Of a stretch of 40,112 nt of DNA, positions 16,107-23,265 are shown one piece after another; the first letter of the stretch is position 1; each line of letters starts with the position of its first letter. The notes below the pieces were generated by a model. It did no database searches. It was given only the letters and a program-made list of their open reading frames with translations, and was not told the origin of the DNA. Location: assembly GCA_028288765.1 (NCBI GenBank), contig JAQGHQ010000012.1:1-40112 (forward strand), read 5' to 3'. This DNA comes from Gemmataceae bacterium. Its GTDB lineage: Bacteria; Planctomycetota; Planctomycetia; Gemmatales; Gemmataceae. The translations under genes and the position numbers were made by a program.

Positions 16107-17141
16107 ATGGAATACAGGCAACTCGGCCGTTCGGGGTTGAAGGTCCCCGTCCTGAGCTTCGGGACCGGGACGTTCGGGGGGGGGAATGAGTTCTTCCGGG
16201 CGTGGGGGACCACCGACGCGCAGGGGGCGACCAGGCTCGTGGACATCTGCCTGGAGGCCGGGCTCGTCATGTTCGACTCGGCCGACATCTACTCGAACGG
16301 GCTGGCCGAGGAGGTGTTGGGGCAGGCAATCAAGGGCCGCCGCGAGAAAGTGTTGGTCTCGACCAAGGCCACGTTCCGCCTGGGAGAGGGGCCGAACGAC
16401 GTGGGCTCGTCCCGGTTCCATCTGATCCGGTCCTGCGAGGCCGCCCTGCGGCGGCTCGGGACGGATTACATCGACCTGTACCAGATGCACGGGTTCGACG
16501 CCCTCACCCCGGTCGAGGAGACTTTGTCCACGCTCGACGACCTCGTCCGGGCCGGGAAGGTCCGGTACGTCGGGTGTTCGAACTACTCCGGCTGGCACCT
16601 GATGAAGTCGCTCGCGGCGGCCGACCGGTACGGGTGGGCCCGGTACGTGGCCCACCAGGCGTACTACTCGCTCATCGGCCGGGACTACGAGTGGGAACTG
16701 ATGCCGCTCGGGCTCGACCAGGGGGTCGGGGCGGTGGTCTGGAGCCCGCTCGGGTGGGGCCGCCTGACCGGGAAGGTCCGCCGCGGCGCGCCCCTCCCTG
16801 AAACCAGCAGGCTCAGGAGCCAGATCAGTACCGAGAAGGGGCCGCCGGTCGACGACGAGTACCTGTATCGCGTGGTAGACGCCCTCGACGCGGTGGCCGC
16901 GGAGACCGGCAAGACGGTCCCGCAGGTCGCCCTCAACTGGCTGCTCCGGCGGCCGACGGTGGCGAGCGTGATCATCGGGGCCCGGAACGAGGACCAGCTC
17001 CGGCAGAACCTCGGGGCGGTCGGCTGGGAATTGACGCCGGCCCAGGTGGCGAAGCTCGACGCGGCGAGTGCCGTCACCCCGCCCTACCCGTACTGGCACC
17101 AGCTCGGGTTCACCGAGCGGAACCCGCCGCCGGTCGGCTGA
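16107..17141 (+). CDS. Aldo/keto reductase
   Basis: The 344-residue product is a full-length AKR TIM barrel that reduces aldehydes or ketones with NADPH. I chose the ATG at 16107 because AGGAG lies 8 nt upstream and the protein then begins with the typical MEYRQLGRSGLKVPVLSFGT. The catalytic tetrad is intact: Asp57, Tyr62 (DSADIYSNG), Lys87 (VSTKATF) and His128 (YQMHGFD). The C-terminal cofactor signature VIIGARNEDQLRQNL is present. It most resembles the YajO/YhdN-like cytoplasmic group; the substrate cannot be told from sequence. It stands alone on the plus strand and converges with the broken surface-protein gene across a long hairpin. Confidence 0.93.
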   Translation: MEYRQLGRSGLKVPVLSFGTGTFGGGNEFFRAWGTTDAQGATRLVDICLEAGLVMFDSADIYSNGLAEEVLGQAIKGRREKVLVSTKATFRLGEGPNDVGSSRFHLIRSCEAALRRLGTDYIDLYQMHGFDALTPVEETLSTLDDLVRAGKVRYVGCSNYSGWHLMKSLAAADRYGWARYVAHQAYYSLIGRDYEWELMPLGLDQGVGAVVWSPLGWGRLTGKVRRGAPLPETSRLRSQISTEKGPPVDDEYLYRVVDALDAVAAETGKTVPQVALNWLLRRPTVASVIIGARNEDQLRQNLGAVGWELTPAQVAKLDAASAVTPPYPYWHQLGFTERNPPPVG

Positions 17142-17158
17142 GCCGGGCCGCAGGGCTC

Positions 17159-17261
17159 ATACCGGATCGGGTGGATTCGTTCTTGTAGGGTGGGCACCGC
17201 CCCCCACCGTCGAACGGGGGGGTGGTGCCCACCCTACAAGGCGGCCGGTGCGATCCGGTAT
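17159..17261. repeat. Nested palindrome, GTAGGGTGGGCACC repeat family
   Basis: CTTGTAGGGTGGGCACC (17182-17198) pairs perfectly with 17224-17240, and a G-T pair and six G-C pairs extend the stem to 24 bp. Outside it ATACCGGATCG (17159-17169) pairs with CGATCCGGTAT (17251-17261). It lies between two convergent genes, touching the stop of the minus-strand one, so it could also end transcription both ways. A second family member is at 29829-29887. Confidence 0.85.
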
Positions 17262-18790
17262 CACCCGAGGTAGACGCCGGAGAGAAGACCCGGGAACAGG
17301 TCGAAGTCGGCGGACGTCGGGCCCCCGGCCGACCCCAGGTCCTTCCCGAGGCTTACCGCGACCACCGACCCGGCGGGGGTCGGGACGGCCGTCACCAGGT
17401 CGGCCTTTCCGCCGGTGCTGTTCTTGACCGCGACCCGGACCCCGGCCCGCAGGTTCGAGTCGCCGGCGAAGTAGTTCGTGAGCGTCACGAACTGCCCGCC
17501 CGGGGCCCCGGCCAGGGCCTGACCGTCGAGTGCCAGTACCCGGGGTGCTCCGCCCGACCCGCTACCGAACACGAGGTCGTCGAACCCGTCCCCGTTCAGG
17601 TCCCCGGCGGTCACGAACACCCCGTCCCGCAGTCCGCTGTCGAGCGCGAAGAAGTCGTGGACCAGTTCGACCGGGGTTTGCCCCGGTTTGATCGAGGTCC
17701 CGTCGTACACCGCGACCCGCGGGCCCCCCCCGATCCCGGCAGACACGATCAGGTCGACCGTCCCGTCCCCGTTCACGTCCCCGATCGCGACCCGGGCCCC
17801 GCCCCGGAAGTTCGGGTCGGCGATCCCGAAGAAATCGGCCAGCTTCCCCGCGGTCGCGCCGTCGTACACGACCACCCGCGGGCCCCCTGTCCGGTCGGCC
17901 GAGACGATGACGTCCGCTTTCCCGTCCCCGTTCAGGTCGCCGGCGGCCACGAACACCCCGCCGGTGAACGTCTGGCCGAAGGGAAAGAACGTCTGCACGA
18001 CCTGGTGGGTCACCCCGTCGATGACCACGACCTCGGCCGGAACGCCCGGCCCGGTCCCGGCAATCACGTCCGCCACCCCGTCCCCGGTCACGTCCGCCAA
18101 AACGGCCCGGACTCCGTTTCCGTTCCCGAACGGGCTGACCGAGTACGCGACCGACCCGTCCGCGCTATACACGGTGACCGTCCCCGGGCCCCCGACCCCG
18201 GCCCCAACGGCGAACTGCGGGAACTCGTTCTGGTCGACCGGGCCCGTCTTTCCGTCCTTGTGCTTGGTCACGGTGATGGTGAACGTCTGCGGGGCGGACG
18301 TATCGACCCCGCCGTTCGCGATCCCCCCGTTGTCCATCAGCTTGACGGTGACGGTCGCCGTCCCGAACCCGTGCTCGGTCGGGGTGTAGGCGAGGGTGCC
18401 GGTGGCCGGGTCGATCGCCGGCTGGACGGCGAACAGCCCGGGGTTGGAGGTGGTGACCAGGAAGGTCACGGTCTGCGTGGCCTCGTTCGACGGACCGGCC
18501 GAGATGGCGGTGGCCCATCCCGACACGGTCTGCGCGCCGGGGTTCCGCCCGACCAGCTGGTCCGGGCCTTTCGTGAATGACGGGGCGTCATTGACGGGAG
18601 TGACGTCGACGGTCAGGGTCTTCGGGGTCGGGTCGGTGTCGGCCCCGCCGTTGGCCGTCCCGCCGTCGTCCTGGACCTGGAACGTGAACGACGCGTACCC
18701 CGCACCGTTCGCGTTCGCCGCCGGGGTGAAGACGAGCTTCCCGCCAGTGACGTCGGCGACCGGGACGAACTGGCCGGCCGTCACCGCCAC
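17261..18790 (-). CDS. C-terminal fragment: cadherin-like and FG-GAP/VCBS repeats
   Basis: This frame carries the end of the broken surface protein. It is open back to the frameshift near 18858, although its first ATG is at 18790, which is not a true start. It opens in the middle of a cadherin-like domain (FTPAANANGAGYASFTFQVQ), passes a further NDAP-linked domain, then has four or five FG-GAP units with calcium-binding DxNGDGxxD loops (GDLNGDGKADVIVS, GDVNGDGTVDLIVS, GDLNGDGFDDLVFG). Such repeats form a beta-propeller that binds ligands or other surface proteins. The stop at 17261-17263 overlaps the last base of the palindrome. Confidence 0.75.
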   Translation of the reverse strand: MAVTAGQFVPVADVTGGKLVFTPAANANGAGYASFTFQVQDDGGTANGGADTDPTPKTLTVDVTPVNDAPSFTKGPDQLVGRNPGAQTVSGWATAISAGPSNEATQTVTFLVTTSNPGLFAVQPAIDPATGTLAYTPTEHGFGTATVTVKLMDNGGIANGGVDTSAPQTFTITVTKHKDGKTGPVDQNEFPQFAVGAGVGGPGTVTVYSADGSVAYSVSPFGNGNGVRAVLADVTGDGVADVIAGTGPGVPAEVVVIDGVTHQVVQTFFPFGQTFTGGVFVAAGDLNGDGKADVIVSADRTGGPRVVVYDGATAGKLADFFGIADPNFRGGARVAIGDVNGDGTVDLIVSAGIGGGPRVAVYDGTSIKPGQTPVELVHDFFALDSGLRDGVFVTAGDLNGDGFDDLVFGSGSGGAPRVLALDGQALAGAPGGQFVTLTNYFAGDSNLRAGVRVAVKNSTGGKADLVTAVPTPAGSVVAVSLGKDLGSAGGPTSADFDLFPGLLSGVYLG

Positions 18791-18801
18791 CCCGTTGTCC
18801 G

Positions 18802-19776
18802 TCAGGACACCAACCGCCGGGAGGGTGGTGACCTCGACCGCCAGGAGGGTGTTCGGGGGGTGTCGCTCGGGTCGGTGAACCCGAAGTCGGCCGGGGCGAA
18901 CACGAAGGCCGTGTCCTCCAGGGTGGTGACCGTCGTGCTCGTCCCGACCGGGGCGTCGTTCACCGACGTGACGGTGATCGACGAACTCGCGGTGGCACTG
19001 CTGAACGCCGTCGAACCTCCGTTGGTCGAGGTGTCGACCTTGGTCCCCGCGGTCCCGGAGCTCTGGTCCCAGGCCCGGAAGGTGATGCCGTTCGTCACGG
19101 TGCCGTTGAAATTCGCGGCGGGCACGAAGCGCACGCGGGTGTTGGCGTCGCTCGGGAGTAGGAGCGATTGCCCCCCGGTCACCGCCCCGACGGGGGACCA
19201 GGAGCCGCCGTTGTTGAGGCTGTACTCCCAGGAGCCGTGCGTCGTGTCGGTCGCGGTTATGGCGATGCCGGCCAGGGCGCCGGCGTCCGGGTCGGTGATC
19301 TGGCCGGCCACCAGGGCGGAAACGAGCGTGCCGGCGCTCGTGGTGTTGTCTTCGAGGATGGAACTGAAGTTGTTGGCCCCGCTCAGGGTCGGGGCCGTGT
19401 TCGGCACCGGGTCGGTGTTGGCGATGGTTAGGGTGTTCGACGTCTGCGCCCCGAGGGCGTAGGCCGGCGGGGTCGCGCCGGACGCCTGGAGGCCGAGCCC
19501 CAGTGTGGTGCCGGGCGGGTTGTACGTGTTGTCGTCCAGGACCGCCACGGTCAGGTTCTTGGACAGGGTGGTCACCCCGTCGGTCGGGTTGAAGGTGATC
19601 GACGTGGGGAACGTGGTCGAGTAGTTCGTCCCGGCCACCGCCGACCCGCCGGTCTTGTTCACCCCCACGACGGTGGTCAGGTTCGCGAGCGCGTACTGGG
19701 CACCCGTCAGAGTCACCCCGACGGGCACCGTCCCGGCGTTCTCGTTGCCCGTCTCGGAGGGCGCCGAGAACTGCAC
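18802..19776 (-). CDS. Middle fragment: Calx-beta and cadherin-like domains
   Basis: This is the second frame of the broken surface protein. True homology begins upstream of the listed ATG (DEPPHAYYRAFAAAPTVQFSAP from about 19822). It holds a Calx-beta domain (ENAGTVPVGVTL...AVLDDNTY...LGLGLQ), a planctomycete cadherin-like domain (EDNTTSAGTLVSALV...ITDPDAGALAGIAI) and the start of another (EDTAFVFAPADFGFTDPSD). After the G6 run at 18855-18860 the frame ends within 20 residues in nonsense sequence. It has no ribosome site of its own. Confidence 0.7.
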   Translation of the reverse strand: MQFSAPSETGNENAGTVPVGVTLTGAQYALANLTTVVGVNKTGGSAVAGTNYSTTFPTSITFNPTDGVTTLSKNLTVAVLDDNTYNPPGTTLGLGLQASGATPPAYALGAQTSNTLTIANTDPVPNTAPTLSGANNFSSILEDNTTSAGTLVSALVAGQITDPDAGALAGIAITATDTTHGSWEYSLNNGGSWSPVGAVTGGQSLLLPSDANTRVRFVPAANFNGTVTNGITFRAWDQSSGTAGTKVDTSTNGGSTAFSSATASSSITVTSVNDAPVGTSTTVTTLEDTAFVFAPADFGFTDPSDTPRTPSWRSRSPPSRRLVS

Positions 19777-21131
19777 GGTCGGGGCGGCGGCGAACGCGCG
19801 GTAGTAGGCGTGCGGGGGCTCGTCCCCCCCTCGTACCCGACCACGAAGTCGCCGGCCGAGTCGATCGCCGGGGTCGCGTTCGACAGGCTCTGGCCGCCCC
19901 CCGGGCCGGAGTTGATCACGATCTCACTGCCGACCGCCGTGCCGCTGCTGTCGTACCGCTGGGCGTACACGTTCTGCCCGGTCCCGCTGGGGTCTTGTCC
20001 GTCCCACGCGATCACGTACGCCCCGGCGGCGTTCATCGAGATCCGGGGGAACTGCTGGTTATTGTTGGTGGGTGGGTTCACCAGCGTCTCGGTGGTGGTC
20101 GCGGCCCCGGTCGAATCGAACCGCCGCTGGACGACCCCGAAATTCGCCGCATCCACGTTCTGCGAATACCACGTGATGACGATGTTTCCCGAGCCGTCCA
20201 CCGCGACGGACGGGGCGAGCTGGTCCCCGGCCGTGGTAACGTTGGCCTGGGTTTCCGACCCCGGGGACGTCCCGCCGGCACCGAACTGGCGGAAGTAGAT
20301 GCCGAAGCCGGTCTGGGCCCCGGTGTCCTGGCCGAAGCTCTCCCAGGCGACGACGAAGCCCCCGTTCGTGTTCACCGCCACCGACGGGTCGATCTCGTCC
20401 GCACCGCTCCCGCCGGGCCCGGCGTAGGTGCTGATCTGGACGTCGCTCGCCCCGGACACGACGGTGCCGGACGTGATGCTGTTGTACTCCCGGGCGAACA
20501 CGTTGCCGGTTGTGGCCCCGCCGTTGTTCCACGCGATCACGAACTCGCCGCTCGCGTTCACACCGACCGCGGGATTCCGCTCGTTGTTGGTCCCGACCGC
20601 GGCGCTGGGGACGTGGAACTCGCCGCCGAGCTTGTTGCCGGCGGAATCGAACCGCTGGGCGAAGACCGAGGGGACGAAAAAGCTGCCGGGCTTGGAGAAC
20701 GACTGCCAGGCGACGACGAAGTTCCCGCTCGCGTCCATCCCGACGGCCGGGGCATCCTGGGTGTCCGCGGTGGTGGTGTTGACCTGGATGACGCCGCCGG
20801 CGGGCTTCCAGTTGGCGTCGAACCGCTGGGCGAAAATCCCCAGGTCGCTGCCGCCGCCGGCCCCGCCGCCGGCCACGTCCTGCCACACGGCCACGAACTC
20901 GGACCCGTCCGGCTTCATCGCGATCCGGGTGTTCCCCTGCCCGGTGTTGGGGGTGGCGACCAGGATCGTGTCGGACGCCTGCAGCGGGATCAGGGGGGTC
21001 GCGGCCGGGGCGAGCCGGTCCTCGAGCTGTTCGATGCGGCGGCCGACGGCGCAGCGGGTCCGGACCGGGACCGGCTTCGGGGACCGGAACCGCCCGCGCA
21101 TCAGGCGGCGGATCGAGTTGGTCACGGGCAT
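19713..21131 (-). CDS. N-terminal fragment: LEDRLAP-type surface protein
   Basis: This frame holds the true start of the broken gene: ATG at 21131 with GAGG 5 nt upstream. The N-terminus has the basic stretch and RIEQLEDRLAP motif typical of planctomycete surface and extracellular proteins. It is followed by about eight repeats of the form NFVVAWQSF...VFAQRFDSAG...EFHV, probably blades of a beta-propeller. Homologous sequence ends at the C7 run 19824-19830; the last 35 or so residues, Arg/Pro/Ser-rich, are out of frame. The AT-rich stretch 21390-21445 lies upstream and may hold the promoter. Confidence 0.78.
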   Translation of the reverse strand: MPVTNSIRRLMRGRFRSPKPVPVRTRCAVGRRIEQLEDRLAPAATPLIPLQASDTILVATPNTGQGNTRIAMKPDGSEFVAVWQDVAGGGAGGGSDLGIFAQRFDANWKPAGGVIQVNTTTADTQDAPAVGMDASGNFVVAWQSFSKPGSFFVPSVFAQRFDSAGNKLGGEFHVPSAAVGTNNERNPAVGVNASGEFVIAWNNGGATTGNVFAREYNSITSGTVVSGASDVQISTYAGPGGSGADEIDPSVAVNTNGGFVVAWESFGQDTGAQTGFGIYFRQFGAGGTSPGSETQANVTTAGDQLAPSVAVDGSGNIVITWYSQNVDAANFGVVQRRFDSTGAATTTETLVNPPTNNNQQFPRISMNAAGAYVIAWDGQDPSGTGQNVYAQRYDSSGTAVGSEIVINSGPGGGQSLSNATPAIDSAGDFVVGYEGGTSPRTPTTARSPPPRPCSSRRPPRRATRTPGRCPSG

Positions 21132-21579
21132 GACGACCTCACGGGTGGTATGAGGTCAAAGATGTGGGATCAGGGGGCCAAAAACCGGACCCGTACGTTC
21201 ACTCACATGACCATCTTTTGATTCACGTTGTTCAGCTCCGGCTTGCAATAATATCCGACGCGGGGCGGATTGCGAGCCGGAATACCGGGCGGGTTCGGGA
21301 TCGTATGAAAAAAATTCCGGTGGCGCCGGTCGTACCGTGTCCGCCGAACCGGCGCCAGCGCCGGGCCGACCAAATAATGCCAAGTGCATTGTCGTAACTA
21401 TTTTATCATATATATTATATATAATTTGAATGTTGTTATACTTTGAATGCTTACGCGGGTCCGCATCCCGGGGGGACCTCCGGAGGACGGAACGACGCCC
21501 GGCGGCGGGCGACCCGGGCCACTGAGGCTGCCGGACCGGGCGTCTCGCGCGATGATACAGGGGCGTTGCCCCGGCGGCT
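21132..21579. other. Intergenic region with AT-rich island
   Basis: In this 448-bp gap 21395-21435 is nearly pure A and T (repeated ATAT) in a genome otherwise very rich in GC. It lies upstream of the broken surface-protein gene and downstream of the DUF1501 stop. Besides possible promoters I see nothing in it. Confidence 0.5.
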
Positions 21580-23016
21580 TTACGCCAGCACGTCCTTCAC
21601 GACCTTGCCGAACACGTCCGTCAGGCGGAAGTCGCGGCCGGAATGGCGGAACGTTAGCTTCTCGTGGTCCAGACCGAGCTGATTGAGTACCGTCGCCTGC
21701 ACGTCGTGGACGTGGACCGCGTTCTCGGCCGGGTGGAACCCGAGGTCGTCGGTCGACCCGTAGGTGACCCCCGGCTTCACCCCGCCCCCGGCCATCCAGA
21801 TCGTGAACGCCTGCGGGTGGTGGTCGCGGCCGAGGCTCCGCCCGAGCGCCGGGTTGGTTTCCACCATCGGGGTCCGGCCGAACTCCCCGCCCCAGAGGAC
21901 GAGCGTGCTCTCGAGCAGGCCCCGCCGCTTCAGGTCGGCGACGAGCGCGGCCGACGCCCGGTCGGTCACCCCGCAGTTCGTCCGCGAGTTCCCCGCCACG
22001 TCTGAGTGCGCGTCCCAGCCCTCGTGGTAGATGGTCACGAACCGCACCCCCCGCTCCACGAGCCGGCGGGCCAGCAGGCAGGCCCGGGCGAACGACGGCT
22101 TCGCCGGGTCGGCGCCGTAGAGCGCGAGGGTCTCCTTCGTCTCCTTCCCGAGGTCGGTCAGCTCCGGGGCCGCGGTCTGGAGGCGGAAGGCCGTTTCGTA
22201 GGCCGCCATCCGGGTGGCGATCTCGGGATCACCCACCGCGTCCAGGTGCTTGCGGTTCAGCGCGCCGACGAGGTCCAACGTGTCCCGCTGGAGGGCGGGG
22301 TCCACCCCGCCGGGCGGGGACAGGTTCAGGATCGGGTCGCCGCCGTTGCGGAACCGCACCCCGGCGTAAACGGTAGGGAGGAACCCGCTCGCCCAGTTCG
22401 CGCTCCCGCCGCTGATCCCGCTCCCGGTGGACATCACGACGAACGCGGGCAGGTCCTTGGTCTCGCACCCGAGCCCGTACAGCACCCACGACCCCATACT
22501 CGGCCGGCCCGGCTGGGCGAACCCGGTGTTGAAGAAGATCTGGGCCGGGGCGTGGTTGAACTGGTCGGTGTGGACGGCCTTGAGGATGCACACGTCGTCC
22601 GCCACGTTCGCGAGATGGGGGAGCATCTCGGACAGCTCGGCGCCGCTCCGGCCGTGCTTCGCGTACTTGAACCGCGGCCCGAGCACCGCCGCGTCCGGCC
22701 GGATGAAGGCGTACCGCTGCCCCCGGATCACCTCGGGCGGGATCGGCTTCCCTTCCAGCTTGGCCAGGGTCGGCTTGTTGTCGAACAGGTCGAGCTGGCT
22801 CGGCGCGCCGGCCATGAACAGGTGGATGACCGCCTTCGCCTTCCCCGGGAAGTGCGGTTTCCTGGGTGCGAGCGGGTCGGCCGGGGTCGGGTTGGCGCCC
22901 GCCCGGGCTGACCCGGTCAGGAGCGAGGCGAGGGCCATCTTGCCGACCCCGTACCCGCAGTCGCGGAAGAAGTGGCGGCGGGCCGGCAGAGCGCGGAACC
23001 CAGGATCGGCACCCAT
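21580..23016 (-). CDS. DUF1501 family protein (Tat-exported, alkaline-phosphatase-like fold)
   Basis: The 478-residue product is a typical planctomycete DUF1501 protein. I chose the ATG at 23016, which has an AGAGGG sequence upstream, rather than the earlier in-frame start at 23073, because the part before 23016 translates an intergenic repeat. The N-terminus carries ARRHFFRDC followed by a hydrophobic stretch, as expected for twin-arginine export. Conserved blocks seen are AVIHLFMAGAPSQLDLFDNKP, divided as HLFMAGAPSQ and LDLFDNKP, then YHEGWDAHSD, WGGEFGRTPM and GRDHHPQAF. Function is unproven; the fold is related to sulfatases and phosphatases. It lies 249 bp downstream of the PSD1 gene in the same direction, the standard genomic pair in planctomycetes. 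Confidence 0.93.
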   Translation of the reverse strand: MGADPGFRALPARRHFFRDCGYGVGKMALASLLTGSARAGANPTPADPLAPRKPHFPGKAKAVIHLFMAGAPSQLDLFDNKPTLAKLEGKPIPPEVIRGQRYAFIRPDAAVLGPRFKYAKHGRSGAELSEMLPHLANVADDVCILKAVHTDQFNHAPAQIFFNTGFAQPGRPSMGSWVLYGLGCETKDLPAFVVMSTGSGISGGSANWASGFLPTVYAGVRFRNGGDPILNLSPPGGVDPALQRDTLDLVGALNRKHLDAVGDPEIATRMAAYETAFRLQTAAPELTDLGKETKETLALYGADPAKPSFARACLLARRLVERGVRFVTIYHEGWDAHSDVAGNSRTNCGVTDRASAALVADLKRRGLLESTLVLWGGEFGRTPMVETNPALGRSLGRDHHPQAFTIWMAGGGVKPGVTYGSTDDLGFHPAENAVHVHDVQATVLNQLGLDHEKLTFRHSGRDFRLTDVFGKVVKDVLA

Positions 23017-23034
23017 AACGGTTTCCCTCTCCAG

Positions 23035-23179
23035 CCGGAAGAGTTTTACCACAAAGACACGAAGATCACACAAAGATCACCAAGAGAACGGAAGATGACA
23101 ACCCATCCGGCCGGAAGAGTTTTACCACAAAGACACGAAGATCACACAAAGATCACCAAGAGAACGGAAGATGGCAACC
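23035..23179. repeat. ACCACAAAGACAC repeat, two tandem copies
   Basis: The segments 23035-23103 and 23111-23179 are 69 bp each with a single mismatch, giving a 76-bp period. Each contains GTTTTACCACAAAGACACG. The motif is a common dispersed intergenic repeat in bacteria, known from spurious FTTKTRR-type ORFs (recollection). Confidence 0.88.
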
Positions 23180-23212
23180 AACGGATTGGTGGTCTCTGAC
23201 AATGCTATGTAG

Positions 23213-23254
23213 ATGCTCTTTGTGGTCCTTTGTGTCTTTGTGGTGAGTTCTTAT
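23213..23254. repeat. ACCACAAAGACAC repeat, inverted copy
   Basis: CTTTGTGTCTTTGTGGT here is the reverse complement of the motif in the two copies at 23035-23179. The transcript between the PSD1 and DUF1501 genes could therefore fold into a long, imperfect stem. Confidence 0.75.
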
Positions 23255-23265
23255 CCCATCCCGGG

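Larger units (their letters stand above)
17261..21131 (-). pseudogene. Giant FG-GAP/Calx-beta surface protein split by two frameshifts
   Basis: Three consecutive minus-strand frames read as one protein of about 1290 residues if one base is restored in each of two homopolymers: the 7-C run at 19824-19830 and the 6-G run at 18855-18860. At both places the protein resumes smoothly (GYEGG to DEPPHAYYRAF; SDTP to NTLLAVEVTT). Domain order: LEDRLAP sorting-like motif, repeats of WQSF...FAQRFDS type, Calx-beta, cadherin-like/Ig-like domains, then FG-GAP/VCBS repeats. It may be a sequencing artefact, a pseudogene or, less likely, programmed slippage. The three pieces are listed separately below. Confidence 0.8.
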
